A DNA stretch of 64,000 bases from Ancylobacter sonchi (GCF_018390695.1 NZ_JAHBGF010000020.1:725340-789339), one strand, 5' to 3'. Counted from the stretch's first letter, positions 9,572 to 19,649 are shown. A program made the numbers and translations. The notes: a model not told the origin generated them from the sequence alone.

Positions 9572-10183
9572 TCAAAAGATCCCGGATACGAGACCCACGC
9601 CGATCACACAAACCAAGGCTCCGACCGCGCGCGTCCAGTCGCGACCATGGGCGTCTGCCAAGCGGCCGATCGTCATGCCGATCCCAAGGCCCGCGAGATG
9701 CAGCAGCGCAGTGCCGGCCATGAACCCAGCGCCATAGGAGAGGCCCCCGGCATTCTCCGGCATTTCCACCCCATGGGCATAACCGTGGAACATCGCGAAG
9801 AAGCCGACGAGCCCCATGGCAAGGGCGAGCGGCGCCTCGAGGCGGAGCGCGACCACAGCGCCCAGCACGACTACGGAGAGCGCGATGCCCAGTTCGACGA
9901 AGGGAACGTCGAGTCCCGCCATGCCCAGCCCGCCGCCAATGGCCATGACGGCGACAAAGGCGGAGGGAACGGCCCATATCGCCCGCCCGCCGAGCTGCCA
10001 GGCGAAGAGACCGACCGTCACCATGGCCAGGACGTGATCGAGCCCGGTGACGGGATGCATGAAACCGTGAGCGAAGCCATGCGTCGCTCCGACGCCCGTA
10101 TGGGCGAAGGCGAGCGATGGGCTCAGAGCGAGGACGGAGAGCGCCGCGGTGAAAGCCGAGGCGCGGCTGGAACGAAGGCCCAT
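9572..10183 (-). CDS. hupE: HupE/UreJ family nickel permease
   Basis: A 203-residue membrane protein with a signal peptide ending SLAFAHTG, about six membrane helices and the family signature HGFMHPVTGLDHVLAM. A second His-rich helix (MFHGYAHGVEMPENAGG) is also typical. HupE imports nickel for the hydrogenase active site. AGGAGA precedes the ATG. It lies 27 bp after hypE in the same operon. Confidence 0.93.
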   Translation of the reverse strand: MGLRSSRASAFTAALSVLALSPSLAFAHTGVGATHGFAHGFMHPVTGLDHVLAMVTVGLFAWQLGGRAIWAVPSAFVAVMAIGGGLGMAGLDVPFVELGIALSVVVLGAVVALRLEAPLALAMGLVGFFAMFHGYAHGVEMPENAGGLSYGAGFMAGTALLHLAGLGIGMTIGRLADAHGRDWTRAVGALVCVIGVGLVSGIF

Positions 10184-10210
10184 AGGAATCTCCTGGGAGC
10201 GGGTGTCGAG

Positions 10211-11275
10211 TTAGCAGATACGGGGAAGCTGATCGCCGACCAGCATGTCGACGATGCGGTCGCCGCCGAGGCGTGTCTCCATGACCACCCTGCCGGGACG
10301 CGTATCGGTGACGCGGCCGATCGCCGCCGCCCCACGTCCAAGCGGATGGTCGCGCAAGGCCTGCAAGGCGGCCGCGGCCTGATCAGGCGGCACCACGGCG
10401 ACGATCTTGCCTTCATTGGCGAGGTAGAGCGGGTCAAGGCCGAGAATCTCGCAGAAGCCCAGAACGTCGCTGCGGATTGGCGTATCCAGCTCGCGGATGC
10501 GCACGCCGACGCCGCTCGCCGCGGCCAACTCGTTCAGCACCGCCGCCACACCACCGCGTGTCGCGTCGCGCATCGTCCGCACGCCCGGCGCCGCCGCGAC
10601 GAGGGCGTCGATCAAGCCATGCAGAGCTGCGCAGTCGCTTTCGATGGCGGTTTCCAGGGCGAGGTCGCCACGTGCGTTCAGGATCGCCGCACCATGGTCG
10701 CCGAGCTGGCCATTCACCAGAATGACGTCGCCGGGCCGCGCCCGCCCGATGCCGACCTCGATGCCGGTGCGCACCACGCCGATGCCGGTGGTGGTGATGA
10801 ACAGCTTGTCGCAGGCTCCCCGCGCAACGACCTTGGTGTCGCCGGTGACGATCGGTACACCGGCGGCATGGGCGGTTTCGGCCATGGAGCGTGCCACGCT
10901 TCGCAGGGTGGCGAGCGGCAGGCCCTCCTCGATGATCACGGCGCAGGACAGTGCCACCGGCCGGGCCGCTCCGACGGCGAGATCGTTGATCGTGCCGCAG
11001 ACCGCGAGCTTGCCGATGTCGCCGCCGGGAAAGAACAGCGGGTCGACGACGAAGCCGTCGGTGGTGAAGGCGAGGCGATCGCCCTGCGCCATCAACGCGG
11101 CGAGATCGAAGCGGGCCTGATCTTCGGGAGCGCCCGTGGTGCTCTTGAAGGTGTCGATGAACACCTCGTCGATCAGGTCACGCATGGCGCTGCCGCCGCC
11201 GCCATGGGCCAGCGTGACCGACTTCGGCAAGGCGCGACGCGGCGCGCGAACGGGTATCGGGAAGGCGTTGTTCAT
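10211..11275 (-). CDS. hypE: Hydrogenase maturation protein HypE (thiocarboxamide synthase)
   Basis: A 354-residue PurM-like ATPase. The glycine-rich LAHGGGGSAMRDLI segment is near residue 20, the AIR-synthase core follows (VNGQLGDHGAAI, TRGGVAAVLNELA), and the protein ends in the invariant PRIC whose cysteine carries the carbamoyl group dehydrated to cyanide. It receives the carbamoyl from HypF and hands the CN ligand to HypCD. The ATG overlaps the hypD stop (ATGA), which fixes the start. Confidence 0.97.
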   Translation of the reverse strand: MNNAFPIPVRAPRRALPKSVTLAHGGGGSAMRDLIDEVFIDTFKSTTGAPEDQARFDLAALMAQGDRLAFTTDGFVVDPLFFPGGDIGKLAVCGTINDLAVGAARPVALSCAVIIEEGLPLATLRSVARSMAETAHAAGVPIVTGDTKVVARGACDKLFITTTGIGVVRTGIEVGIGRARPGDVILVNGQLGDHGAAILNARGDLALETAIESDCAALHGLIDALVAAAPGVRTMRDATRGGVAAVLNELAAASGVGVRIRELDTPIRSDVLGFCEILGLDPLYLANEGKIVAVVPPDQAAAALQALRDHPLGRGAAAIGRVTDTRPGRVVMETRLGGDRIVDMLVGDQLPRIC

Positions 11276-12408
11276 GCCGCACCCTCCAGATGAGGCTGGC
11301 GCATGCCGCCATATTGGTAATAGGCCGCGCAGGAGCCCTCGGAGGACACCATGAGCGCGCCGAGCGGCGTTTCCGGCGTGCAGGAAGTGCCGAACATCGG
11401 GCACGCCCACGGCTTCAATTGGCCGGTCAGTACCTCGCCGCAGCGACAGGCGGCAGGGTCGGCCACCTGCACTTCCGGCGTCGAGAAACGCCGCTCGGCA
11501 TCGAAGCGCGCATAGGCGTCGCGCAGCCGGACCCCGGAATGCTCGATGGAGCCGAGGCCGCGCCATTCGAAGGTCGGCCGCAGCTCATAGACTTGCTCGA
11601 CGGCCCCCATCGCACGCGGATTGCCGGCATCCGGCACCACTCGCGCATACTGGTTCTCGATGGCGGCACGCCCCTCGTCCAGCTGCCGCAGCACCATGAG
11701 CAGCGACTGCAAAAGGTCGATCGGCTCGAAGCCGGCGACCACCATCGGCTTGCCGAATTCCTCGGCGATGAAACGATAGGGCTCGGTGCCGATGACCATG
11801 GAGACATGGCCCGGCCCGATAAAGCCGTCGATGCCGAGATCGGGCATCTCCAGCAGCGCCCGAAGCGTCGGGATGATGGTGATGTGGTTGCAGAAGATCG
11901 AGAAATTCTCGATACTCTCGCGCGCCGCACGCAGCACGGTTAGCGCGGTGGAGGGCATGGTCGTCTCGAAGCCGAGCCCGAAGAACACCACCTCCCGCTC
12001 GGGATTGCGGCGGGCCAGCGCCAGCGCGTCGAGCGGCGAATAGACCATGCGTATGTCGGCCCCCTCCGCCTTGGCGGTGAGCAGGCTCTTGCGCGAGCCG
12101 GGCACCCGCATGGCGTCGCCGAAGGTGGCGAAGATCACCTCGGGCTGCTCAGCGATGGCGACGCAGTCATCGACGCGCCCCATCGGCAATACGCAGACCG
12201 GACAGCCCGGCCCATGCACGAATTCGATGATGTCGGGCAGCAGGCCCTCCAGCCCGTAGCGGAAGATGGCATGGGTATGGCCGCCGCAAACCTCCATGAT
12301 CGAGAACGGCCGGTCGCGGCCGCGCTCCATACGCGCGGAAAGGGTTTCGATCTCGCGGATCAGGCCGCGTGCCAGGATCGGATCGCGGAATTCATCGACA
12401 TAGCGCAT
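11272..12408 (-). CDS. hypD: Hydrogenase maturation protein HypD
   Basis: A 378-residue iron-sulfur scaffold. The conserved Cys segments are present: EVCGGHTHAIFRYG near residue 40, HGPGCPVCVLP near residue 67, and the C-terminal cluster-binding set CRCGEVLTGQLKPWACP. With HypC it assembles the Fe(CN)2CO fragment before insertion into the large subunit. The start at MRYVDEF is the family N-terminus and lies 14 bp after hypC. Confidence 0.97.
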   Translation of the reverse strand: MRYVDEFRDPILARGLIREIETLSARMERGRDRPFSIMEVCGGHTHAIFRYGLEGLLPDIIEFVHGPGCPVCVLPMGRVDDCVAIAEQPEVIFATFGDAMRVPGSRKSLLTAKAEGADIRMVYSPLDALALARRNPEREVVFFGLGFETTMPSTALTVLRAARESIENFSIFCNHITIIPTLRALLEMPDLGIDGFIGPGHVSMVIGTEPYRFIAEEFGKPMVVAGFEPIDLLQSLLMVLRQLDEGRAAIENQYARVVPDAGNPRAMGAVEQVYELRPTFEWRGLGSIEHSGVRLRDAYARFDAERRFSTPEVQVADPAACRCGEVLTGQLKPWACPMFGTSCTPETPLGALMVSSEGSCAAYYQYGGMRQPHLEGAA

Positions 12409-12422
12409 GATGGAACTCCCGC

Positions 12423-12737
12423 TCACTGCGCGCGCGGCGCGGTGGATGGATGGAAGGGTTCGACGCTGCCGGTGCGCATCGCTTCGATCTCGCCTTCGGC
12501 CTCGCCGATCTCGGTGAGCACCTTCAGCGTGGCGGCGGCCTCCTCCTCGTCGATGACGCTCATGGCGAAGCCGACATGCACGAGTACCCACGCGCCGATC
12601 AGTTCGCCGAGGTCGCGGCCGGGTTCGGCGACGCAGACGATGTCGACGGTGCGGCGGACGCCCGAGACATCGACGCTCGCAAGCATGGCGTCCTCATCGA
12701 CGATCGCGACGATGCGACCGGGAATGCCGAGACACAT
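12423..12737 (-). CDS. hypC: Hydrogenase maturation chaperone HypC
   Basis: A 104-residue chaperone beginning with the invariant MCLGIPG, whose Cys2 binds iron and later the large subunit. It partners HypD. GGAG precedes the ATG by 8 bp. It follows hupR by 12 bp. A paralogue, hupF, lies in the upstream part of the cluster; HypC lacks HupF's longer C-terminal tail. Confidence 0.95.
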   Translation of the reverse strand: MCLGIPGRIVAIVDEDAMLASVDVSGVRRTVDIVCVAEPGRDLGELIGAWVLVHVGFAMSVIDEEEAAATLKVLTEIGEAEGEIEAMRTGSVEPFHPSTAPRAQ

Positions 12738-12749
12738 GGCGGTTTCTCC

Positions 12750-14222
12750 TCAATGGCTACGCCCGAAAGTGCCGTCGCGGGCGATGCCGTAACGGTCGAG
12801 CTTGGCGCGGAGCCCGACGCGGGAAAGGCCCAGTTCTTCCGCCGCGCGGCTCTTGTTCCAGCGGCAGCGCAGCAGCGTTTCCATCAGGATCAACGCTTCC
12901 ATGCGCTCGATGCGATCCTTCAGCGGCCCGCTCTCCTGCACGGCGAGATCGGCAGGCGCCGCCCTGGCGCTGGAGGCCGCGGCACCGCGCAGCACATGGG
13001 GCGACAAGAGGTCGGCGCCCAGAGGCTCGCCGCCCGCCAGCACCAGCATGCGGGTGAGCTCATTCTGCAATTCGCGCACATTGCCCGGCCAGTCATAGGC
13101 CTCGATGCAGGCCAGCGCCTCCTCGGTGAAGCCTTTGGTGCGCTTGCCATGCGTACCGGACAGGCTGTCGAGGATACGCAGCGCGAGCACCCGCAAATCG
13201 CCCTTCCGCTCGCGCAGCGGCGGCAGCGTCAGCACCATCGCGGCAAGCCGATAATACAGGTCCTCGCGGAAGCGCCCGGCCTTCACCTCGCCAGCGAGAT
13301 CGCGATGGGTGGCGGCGACGATGCGCACATCGACACGCTTGGTCTCGTTCGAGCCGACCGGGCGGATTTCACCCTCCTGAAGGAACCTCAGCAGCTTCAC
13401 CTGGAAGGCCGGAGATACATCGCCGATCTCGTCGAGCAGGATGGTGCCGCCGTCCGCTTGGTCGAGAAGGCCGATACGTGTGCTGTGCGCGCCGGTGAAC
13501 GACCCCTTCTTGTGGCCGAACAGTTCGGATTCCAGCAATTCGTCGGGGATTGCCCCGCAGTTCACCGCGAAGAACGGGCGCTCCGAACGCAGGCTCGAAT
13601 AGTGGATGGCGCGCGCCAGCAGCTCCTTGCCGGTGCCGGTTTCTCCCAGCACCAGCACCGGGATGTCGAAGGCTGCGACCTGCGCGGCGCGGCGGCAGAC
13701 CTCGTTCAGCGGGCTGCCGGGCGTGCGCACCAGCGCGTCGAAATGAAAGTTGCGCAGCACGCGCTCATGTTGCTCGGCGACGCGAACCTCGGCGGCGGGC
13801 GCGGCGAGCTTGAGCTCCAGCGAGAGCCGGTCGTACTCGCGCTGCAGATGATAGAGCCGGGTTGCCCCTTGTGCGGCCAGCAGTAACTGGTCGGGATGCC
13901 AGGGTTTGGTGATGAACTGATGGATGCCGGCTTCATTGATGGCGCCGATCATGTCCTGCGGATCGGTGTAGCCGGTGACGATGATGCGCACCACATCCGG
14001 CCAGCGCCGGCGAACCTCGGTGAGAAAGTCCACGCCCGAGCGCTCGGGCATGCGCTGGTCGCAGAAGACGACCTGGATCCACTCATTCTCCAGCACCTGC
14101 AACGCACTGGCGGCTTCCAGCGCGGTATGGACATCGAAATCCTCGCCGAGCACGCGTGCGATCACCTCGACCGAACGCGGCTCGTCGTCGACGACCAGGA
14201 TGCCGGGGCGGGTCTGGCTCAC
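12750..14222 (-). CDS. hupR: Hydrogenase response regulator HupR/HoxA (NtrC family)
   Basis: A 490-residue activator: receiver domain ([10 protein letters not shown], phospho-acceptor Asp in [13 protein letters not shown]), AAA+ domain (Walker A GETGTGKE; sigma-54 contact loop GSFTGA; Walker [12 protein letters not shown]) and a C-terminal Fis-type helix-turn-helix ([19 protein letters not shown]). It should activate hupSLC in response to H2 through HupT. In relatives such as Rhodobacter capsulatus HupR, the unphosphorylated form is active. The GTG start overlaps the hypB stop (GTGA). The GSFTGA loop is a one-residue variant of GAFTGA and fits the sigma-54 promoter seen before hupS. Confidence 0.95.
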   Translation of the reverse strand: MSQTRPGILVVDDEPRSVEVIARVLGEDFDVHTALEAASALQVLENEWIQVVFCDQRMPERSGVDFLTEVRRRWPDVVRIIVTGYTDPQDMIGAINEAGIHQFITKPWHPDQLLLAAQGATRLYHLQREYDRLSLELKLAAPAAEVRVAEQHERVLRNFHFDALVRTPGSPLNEVCRRAAQVAAFDIPVLVLGETGTGKELLARAIHYSSLRSERPFFAVNCGAIPDELLESELFGHKKGSFTGAHSTRIGLLDQADGGTILLDEIGDVSPAFQVKLLRFLQEGEIRPVGSNETKRVDVRIVAATHRDLAGEVKAGRFREDLYYRLAAMVLTLPPLRERKGDLRVLALRILDSLSGTHGKRTKGFTEEALACIEAYDWPGNVRELQNELTRMLVLAGGEPLGADLLSPHVLRGAAASSARAAPADLAVQESGPLKDRIERMEALILMETLLRCRWNKSRAAEELGLSRVGLRAKLDRYGIARDGTFGRSH

Positions 14223-15094
14223 GGCAGCGCCTCCGCCGCGGCGCGCAGGGCCTGCGCCCTGCTTTCGGAATCCGCCGCGAGCCGATCGAGGCGTCGCCGC
14301 CGGACCTCGCCGAGCCAGTCCAGCCATCCGGCGAGACCATTGGGTCCCTTGGCGCAGACATGGAGGATGGACGCGACCGGGTTGATCCGCGCGATGTTGC
14401 GCTCGATAGCATCGACGTCGACGTCGAGATAGGGCAGCAGATCGGTCTTGGTGAGCAGGACCAGATCGGCCGTTTCGAAGATATCCGGGTATTTCAGAGG
14501 CTTGTCTTCGCCTTCGGTGACTGAGAGCAAGGTGACGCGCATATCCTCGCCCAGATCGAAGGCGGCCGGGCAGACGAGGTTGCCGACATTCTCGATGAAC
14601 AGGACGCCGCCCGGCGGCAGCGGCAGCTCGTCCAGCGCATGACCGACCAAGTGCGCGTCGAGATGGCAGCCCTTGCCGGTGTTGATCTGCACGGCGGGTG
14701 TTCCGGTGGCCCGGATGCGCTCCGCGTCGTTCGCCGTCTGCTGGTCGCCTTCGATCACCGCCGCCGGCACGCGCCCACCGAGTGCCCGCAACGTCTCGAC
14801 GAGAAGCGTGGTCTTGCCGGCGCCGGGACCAGCCAGAAGATTGAGCGAGACGATGCCGCCGGCATTCAGGCGTGTGCGGTTCCGCGCGGCATAGGCGTCG
14901 TTCTTGGCGAGGATGCCGCGTTCGATCTCCACCATCCGGGCCTCTGCCGGCGTGCCGTGGTGATGGTCGTGCCCGTGCCCGTGATCGTTGGGGTGGTCAT
15001 GAGGGTGATCATGATCGTGCGCAGGATGGCGATGTTCGCTATGGGCACCCGAGATGACGACCTGGTCCGGTCCGCAGCCGCATGAGACACACAT
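14219..15094 (-). CDS. hypB: Hydrogenase nickel incorporation GTPase HypB
   Basis: A 291-residue GTPase. It starts with CVSCGCG, a high-affinity nickel site, followed by a His-rich stretch of about 14 histidines in 30 residues (nickel storage). The G domain has the P-loop [11 protein letters not shown], the metal-binding [13 protein letters not shown] segment and the guanine motif LTKTDLL. With HypA it delivers nickel to HupL. The ATG shares one base with the hypA stop. Confidence 0.96.
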   Translation of the reverse strand: MCVSCGCGPDQVVISGAHSEHRHPAHDHDHPHDHPNDHGHGHDHHHGTPAEARMVEIERGILAKNDAYAARNRTRLNAGGIVSLNLLAGPGAGKTTLLVETLRALGGRVPAAVIEGDQQTANDAERIRATGTPAVQINTGKGCHLDAHLVGHALDELPLPPGGVLFIENVGNLVCPAAFDLGEDMRVTLLSVTEGEDKPLKYPDIFETADLVLLTKTDLLPYLDVDVDAIERNIARINPVASILHVCAKGPNGLAGWLDWLGEVRRRRLDRLAADSESRAQALRAAAEALP

Positions 15095-15435
15095 CACATC
15101 ACCTCCAGATCCTTGATACGCATATCCGTGCCGCCATTGGGCCGCAGCCTTTCCCCACCGCAGGCGGGGCAGGGGGAAAGCCGGTCGGGCAGGCCCACGG
15201 TCTCGTTGCAGTCGAAGCACCAGGCGGTGCCAGGCTCGTCGAGAATTTCGAGCCGTGCATCCTCGGCCAGCGATCCCCGCATCACCACGTCGAAGCCGAA
15301 GCGCAGCGCCTCGACCTCGACGCCGGCGAACGGGCCGACGACCAGCCGGACCTTCGTCACCTTGGCGAAGCCGTGTGCGCGAGCCGCATCGCGCAGCGAG
15401 TCCAGCAGGCTCTCGCATAGCGCCATCTCATGCAT
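15094..15435 (-). CDS. hypA: Hydrogenase nickel incorporation protein HypA
   Basis: A 113-residue metallochaperone. The N-terminal MHEMAL supplies the nickel ligands, and the zinc site is made of CFDC and CPAC. It docks nickel-loaded HypB on the hydrogenase large subunit. It overlaps the end of hupK by 8 bp, showing tight coupling. Confidence 0.96.
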   Translation of the reverse strand: MHEMALCESLLDSLRDAARAHGFAKVTKVRLVVGPFAGVEVEALRFGFDVVMRGSLAEDARLEILDEPGTAWCFDCNETVGLPDRLSPCPACGGERLRPNGGTDMRIKDLEVM

Positions 15436-16423
15436 GATGAACGCCCTCCATCGCGCCGAGCCTTAGCGTCACCGGCACGCACGGATTGACGCAGGAGACG
15501 ACGAGACGCGCCAGCATCGGCGTCCGCGTGCCCATCGGCAAGGCGGCGAGCATGCTCTGGAGGAGCCCGCCGGCAGCGAGGTTCCACGCGCTCGGCGACA
15601 GCACGCGATAGTCGGCGACGATGCCGTCGGCGAGGCGGGCGCGATGCGCCAGCAAGCCGCGCGCCGCGCGGGCGATGCCGATCCCGCCACCGGGCGAAGA
15701 TACCGGGTCCGCACGAAGGCGCCCGGCTCCGAGGCAGCTGAGCAGGTCGAGCAGCCGGGCGAGCATGCGCACGAACAGGCTCGCCCCCTCGCGCGCGTGA
15801 AATTCGCGCAGCACCGGCGCTGCACGCCAATAATCCGCGACGGTGGTCTCTCGCGGTTCGGTGGGGAAGCCGGCCTCGAGCGCGGCAGCGATGTCCGCCG
15901 GTTGCGGCGCGGCGAGCTCAGCGCGGCCCCAGGCCGGATCGACGGTGGCACGGACATGCGCCAACAGGCGAGCCGTGGGGCTGGCCTGCGCGACCAGCCA
16001 CCGATCGACCTCACCTGTAGTGGCGTTCGCGAGATCGATCTCGCCACCGAGCAGATGCCGGCGCAGGGCCTGCATGGCCTGATCCGAGCCGCCCGCGAGG
16101 CCCTTGAGCGCCGTGCGATCCGGCTGGCTGCCGAGGATGGAAGGCCAGTCGCACAGAATAGAGACGGCATGGTCGCGCCGCCGCTCCTGCCGGGCAAGCA
16201 ACCCGTCCGGCGCGGCGGTGCCTGACGATAGGCCGAGCGCACCTCTCGCGGCTTCGGCGTGAGCGGCCGAACACAGATTGAAGACACGTGGAATCAGCCG
16301 AATGGCCTCCTCCGCGCGCCTGCCGACGACCCAAGCGGCGTTGCCCGGCCCCCCGGTGGTCGTCAGGCGCCAATGTGCGCCGGCTGCGCTGGTATCCAGC
16401 GCTATGTCGAGCGCGCCGATCAT
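15428..16423 (-). CDS. hupK: Hydrogenase expression/assembly protein HupK
   Basis: A 331-residue HupK-family protein. It keeps faint traces of a large subunit: [17 protein letters not shown] resembles the first Cys motif, and [13 protein letters not shown] near the C-terminus resembles the second, with CxxC spacing lost. In oxygen-tolerant systems HupK is thought to act as a scaffold during maturation. The start overlaps the hupIJ stop (ATGA). Identification is from position and these motifs. Confidence 0.88.
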   Translation of the reverse strand: MIGALDIALDTSAAGAHWRLTTTGGPGNAAWVVGRRAEEAIRLIPRVFNLCSAAHAEAARGALGLSSGTAAPDGLLARQERRRDHAVSILCDWPSILGSQPDRTALKGLAGGSDQAMQALRRHLLGGEIDLANATTGEVDRWLVAQASPTARLLAHVRATVDPAWGRAELAAPQPADIAAALEAGFPTEPRETTVADYWRAAPVLREFHAREGASLFVRMLARLLDLLSCLGAGRLRADPVSSPGGGIGIARAARGLLAHRARLADGIVADYRVLSPSAWNLAAGGLLQSMLAALPMGTRTPMLARLVVSCVNPCVPVTLRLGAMEGVHHA

Positions 16424-17325
16424 GAGGCCACCGGCTCCCGCGATGCGGTGTCGCCGGAGGCGAGGCCGGAGCCGAAAATAAGCGCGCGACGCGTGGGGAC
16501 AGCCGGGGGCCCGTTATCTGCGTCGGGGCGCGAACCTGCATCGCCGTCGGGGCTCACCGGCTCGCCCTCCGCCTGCACCGCCTCTTCCCGTGCCCGGCGG
16601 ATCTCGCCTGAGCGGTCGCCTTCCTCGCGGATGGCGGGGTCGAACAGCGCGGCGAGCGCGGCGCGCGCCGTCTCGGTAGCCTGCAGCATCGAGGTGAAGT
16701 CGAACATTGGCGAGAACAGCGAGCACGCCTTGTAGGGGCCGGTTTCCGGGCGGTTGGCGCCGACGAACTCGTATTGGCCCGACGGAAAACCGATGAGCTC
16801 CTTGGCGCCCGGAACCAGCGCCGACCAGTCGTCCCCCGGGCCCGGCACGAGAACAATGTTCATGAACCACGGCGTGATGAGCATGCCAAGCACGCGCGCC
16901 TCATGCGGACGGAAGCCGATGGCCTTCACCTCCAGCGTCTCGTTGAGCAGCGGCACGCCGCGCATCTGCCCGACATGGATCTCCTTGAACGCCGCCTCGA
17001 AGCGCCCCGGCATGTCGGCCGCCAGCGCCTGGAGCCGCGCCTCCCCACCGCTCTGCGTGGTCGCGGCGGGAGGCGGGGGTGGCGACGCAGGAGACGTTTC
17101 GCCGCCGGCATCGATCACCATGAACTGGTCGCGCGCGCCGTCGCATTTCGGGCAACGCCAATCCTCGGGCAGATCCGCGAAGGGCGTATCGGCAGGCACC
17201 TGCCAATAGTCGCACCCCTCCGCCGGATCGTAGACATGCCAGCAGATCTTGCATTCGAGCACGGCGTCCGGCGCGAGGCGGGCGGCGTCGCCGAGGAAGG
17301 AGCCTTCGAAACGCTTGGTCAGCAT
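16420..17325 (-). CDS. hupJ: HupI-HupJ fusion: rubredoxin domain plus HybE-type chaperone
   Basis: A 301-residue fusion. Residues ~20-75 form a rubredoxin with CKIC and CPKC iron ligands; a Pro-rich linker follows; residues ~95-230 match HupJ/HybE, with the motif WFMNIVLVPG. In rhizobia these are two genes, hupI and hupJ. Rubredoxins in aerobic hup clusters protect or reduce HupS during assembly, and HybE-like proteins bind the small-subunit precursor, so fusion ties two HupS-directed steps. The last 70 residues are polar, acidic and probably disordered. Confidence 0.9.
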   Translation of the reverse strand: MLTKRFEGSFLGDAARLAPDAVLECKICWHVYDPAEGCDYWQVPADTPFADLPEDWRCPKCDGARDQFMVIDAGGETSPASPPPPPAATTQSGGEARLQALAADMPGRFEAAFKEIHVGQMRGVPLLNETLEVKAIGFRPHEARVLGMLITPWFMNIVLVPGPGDDWSALVPGAKELIGFPSGQYEFVGANRPETGPYKACSLFSPMFDFTSMLQATETARAALAALFDPAIREEGDRSGEIRRAREEAVQAEGEPVSPDGDAGSRPDADNGPPAVPTRRALIFGSGLASGDTASREPVAS

Positions 17326-17334
17326 GATCCGCTC

Positions 17335-18207
17335 CTAGCGTAGCGCGGCGAGGATGTCGGCGAGGCGTTCGGCGGAATCGGCGATGTCCTCCGGCGCGGC
17401 GCAGGCGACGTCGGGAACCTCGGTCACCTCGATGGTGTCGAGGATCAACGTGTCGGCCGAATTGTAGTAGCGCACCCGCCAGACGCCGGTGGTGGCGGTG
17501 GCGTCGATGCGGCAATTGCCGTAGCCGCGCGACAGGATGGTGATGCCGCCGCGCCCGAGCCCGGCCTCGATCAGCGCGAGGTCTTCCGGCGTGTGCGGCA
17601 ACAGGCTGAGATTGACCACATGCGGGAGCCCGCCGGGGCGGCGCTCGCGGCTCTTGTGAACGATCTCGGTGAGGATGGCGGGCGCATTGACCACACCCGG
17701 CCGTGCCTTGACCGCCTCGTCGAGGTCGATCGGCCATTCGCGGGGAAAGGCCCGCACCAGCGCGCCGCGCGGAAAGGCAGCAACATCGATGCGCTCGCGC
17801 GTGACGGGCGCTTTGCCCGCCGCCGTCGAGGTTCCGCGCACGCGCCAGACGCCGGCGCAGGTCGCCTCCTGTATCTCGATGCGCTCGCCGGGAGTTTCGA
17901 CCACGATGGCGACTTCGCCTTCGCCCAGCGTTTCGTCGATCAGCGCCCGGTTCTCGGCGTCGAGCTGGCCGAGCGCGACCGTGGTCGAGCCGTTCGGCGT
18001 CCACTGCGCCAGCGCGGCGCGGATCGCCTCCAGCGTCGCGAAGGCGGGCTCGAAGCGCGCGGGGTCGTCGACCTCCGGCAGGTGCGGTTCATAGATGCGC
18101 ATGCCCGAGGGCATGGCGAGATAGGCGAGGCCGTCAGCGTCTTCGTCCGGCTGGCTGCCGGGGCCGTAGCCGATCGGGGGAACCGTCGCAAAGGGGATGG
18201 ACGACAT
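17335..18207 (-). CDS. hupH: Hydrogenase assembly protein HupH (HyaF family)
   Basis: A 290-residue HupH/HyaF protein; the C-terminal part contains the recognisable ILSRGYGNCRI and VWRVRYYNS segments. HupH is needed for maturation of the small subunit in oxygen-exposed bacteria. The ATG at 18207 has TGAGG upstream; the TTG four codons earlier was not chosen. It follows hupG by 8 bp. Confidence 0.92.
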   Translation of the reverse strand: MSSIPFATVPPIGYGPGSQPDEDADGLAYLAMPSGMRIYEPHLPEVDDPARFEPAFATLEAIRAALAQWTPNGSTTVALGQLDAENRALIDETLGEGEVAIVVETPGERIEIQEATCAGVWRVRGTSTAAGKAPVTRERIDVAAFPRGALVRAFPREWPIDLDEAVKARPGVVNAPAILTEIVHKSRERRPGGLPHVVNLSLLPHTPEDLALIEAGLGRGGITILSRGYGNCRIDATATTGVWRVRYYNSADTLILDTIEVTEVPDVACAAPEDIADSAERLADILAALR

Positions 18208-18215
18208 GGCGAGCC

Positions 18216-18620
18216 TCAATGGCTGGTGGCGGCGAGGGGACGCGCGATGACGGTGGACAGGCGTTCGAGGAATTCGTCCCAGTCGCGCATGCGCGACAGC
18301 GAGCCGAGCGGACGGCCGCCACGCATCACCACGATGGCAGGCAGGGCGATGCCCCCGAGCTGCTCGCGCAGCTGCCTCTCATAGGCCGGCCCCGCAACGG
18401 CGCCGCCCATGGTGGATGCGGCGCCGAGCGCTCCGACCAGCTCGGGGAGCACAACGGCGATGTCCGGCGTTTCCATATGCGCCTTGCCATGGGCGGGAAG
18501 GAACAGGAGGCTGTCGCCCGGCGGCAGTGCCGCGACCGCGTCCTCCTCGCTGTCGAGATAGGGATAGCCATGCGTGCTGGTCAGCCGGGCCACCAGCGGG
18601 TGGAGCGTTTCCTGTGTCAT
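18216..18620 (-). CDS. hupG: Hydrogenase chaperone HupG (HyaE family)
   Basis: A 134-residue thioredoxin-fold protein of the HyaE/HupG family. It lacks the CxxC of true thioredoxins. HyaE-type proteins bind the Tat signal of the small subunit and delay export until assembly is complete. The ATG overlaps the hupF stop (ATGA). Confidence 0.92.
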   Translation of the reverse strand: MTQETLHPLVARLTSTHGYPYLDSEEDAVAALPPGDSLLFLPAHGKAHMETPDIAVVLPELVGALGAASTMGGAVAGPAYERQLREQLGGIALPAIVVMRGGRPLGSLSRMRDWDEFLERLSTVIARPLAATSH

Positions 18621-18946
18621 GTATTCGGCTCCGAGCGGGACGGGACAAGCGGGGCGAGGTGGGCCGGCAGTGTCGGCTCACGTCCGATCAGGTCGGCAAA
18701 GGCATGTTCGATATCGGCAGCCTGTCCGTTCATTGCCGCCGCGACGGCTTGGAGCGCCTGTGCGATCAGATGTGCCTCGTGAGCATCGAGCAGGCGGCGG
18801 CCGACACCGAGAAAGGTCAGCACATGGTCGCCGGGTTGCGCCTCCGGAAGCAGCGACAGATCGACGAGGTGGATCTCGCCACCTGTCCGGCACCGTGCCG
18901 CGAGGCCTTCCATGCTGACGATCTCCATCGGGATGCCGAGGCACAT
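18617..18946 (-). CDS. hupF: HypC-like chaperone HupF
   Basis: A 109-residue paralogue of HypC beginning MCLGIPMEI, with a C-terminal helical extension that HypC lacks. HupF binds HupL and is thought to guard the active site when oxygen is present. It lies 11 bp after hupD. Confidence 0.92.
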   Translation of the reverse strand: MCLGIPMEIVSMEGLAARCRTGGEIHLVDLSLLPEAQPGDHVLTFLGVGRRLLDAHEAHLIAQALQAVAAAMNGQAADIEHAFADLIGREPTLPAHLAPLVPSRSEPNT

Positions 18947-18957
18947 GGCAGGAGCTC

Positions 18958-19569
18958 CTAACGCCAGCCGGCGAGTACGCGGGCATCGCCGATGCGGCAG
19001 GCGTCCTCGGCAGCCGGCCGGCCGGCCTCATAGGCCTCGCGACTGACGGCGGGCGGGGTGAACCCTTCGGACGAGCGGCGCGGCGACACCGTTATGCCGA
19101 ACTCGTCGACGAGCAGGCCGACCACCAATGCGAGAGCGGGCTCCACCTGCGCGGCGATGGCGGGAGTGAGCCCTCCGCCATAGTCGTCGAGCCGTTCGGG
19201 CTGCACGCCGACCAGCCGCAGCCGCTCCGGCGCGCAACCGCGAAACTGCAACAGCGCCAGCACTTCCTGGAAACCGGTCTGATGCAGGCTCACCTTGCGC
19301 GTGCCGAGCACCGCCGGCACCTCGTCGTCGCGCAGCTGCTTCAGCGTGGCGGGCGGCAGGCCATAGTCGATGGCATCGACGATGATGACGGTATCGGCAT
19401 CTTCGAGATAGGGCAGCAGGTAGAGGCCCTGCGTGCCGCCATCGAGCGCGGTGACGTGCTCGGGCAGATCGTAGCGCGCGTGCAGTTCCTCGACGACGCG
19501 GACGCCGAAGCCTTCGTCGGCCCACAATATGTTGCCGATGCCGAGCACGAGAATGCGTTCGTCGCCCAT
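18958..19569 (-). CDS. hupD: Hydrogenase maturation endopeptidase HupD
   Basis: A 203-residue M52-family protease. The nickel-sensing residues are visible: Glu in LWADEGFG, Asp in IVDAIDYG and His in LHQTGF. It removes the C-terminal peptide of HupL after nickel insertion. It opens the hupD-to-hypE gene run, with a AGGAGG ribosome-binding site and a possible sigma-54 promoter about 80 bp upstream. Confidence 0.95.
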   Translation of the reverse strand: MGDERILVLGIGNILWADEGFGVRVVEELHARYDLPEHVTALDGGTQGLYLLPYLEDADTVIIVDAIDYGLPPATLKQLRDDEVPAVLGTRKVSLHQTGFQEVLALLQFRGCAPERLRLVGVQPERLDDYGGGLTPAIAAQVEPALALVVGLLVDEFGITVSPRRSSEGFTPPAVSREAYEAGRPAAEDACRIGDARVLAGWR

Positions 19570-19649
19570 GCGACGTCCTCCTGGCGCTTTATCCCTAGGC
19601 GTCTGTTGACCGAGCGGTCTGTTGCCGCTCTGTTTCGAACATTTCTTAA

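Noticed and set aside
9305..11293. A 662-codon open frame on the plus strand across hupE/hypE
   Set aside because: It is antisense to hupE and hypE, which carry full family motifs; the frame is a GC-rich shadow.
12450..13886. A 478-codon plus-strand frame across hypC/hupR
   Set aside because: Antisense to hypC and hupR; composition is His/Arg/Gly-rich shadow without domain signs.
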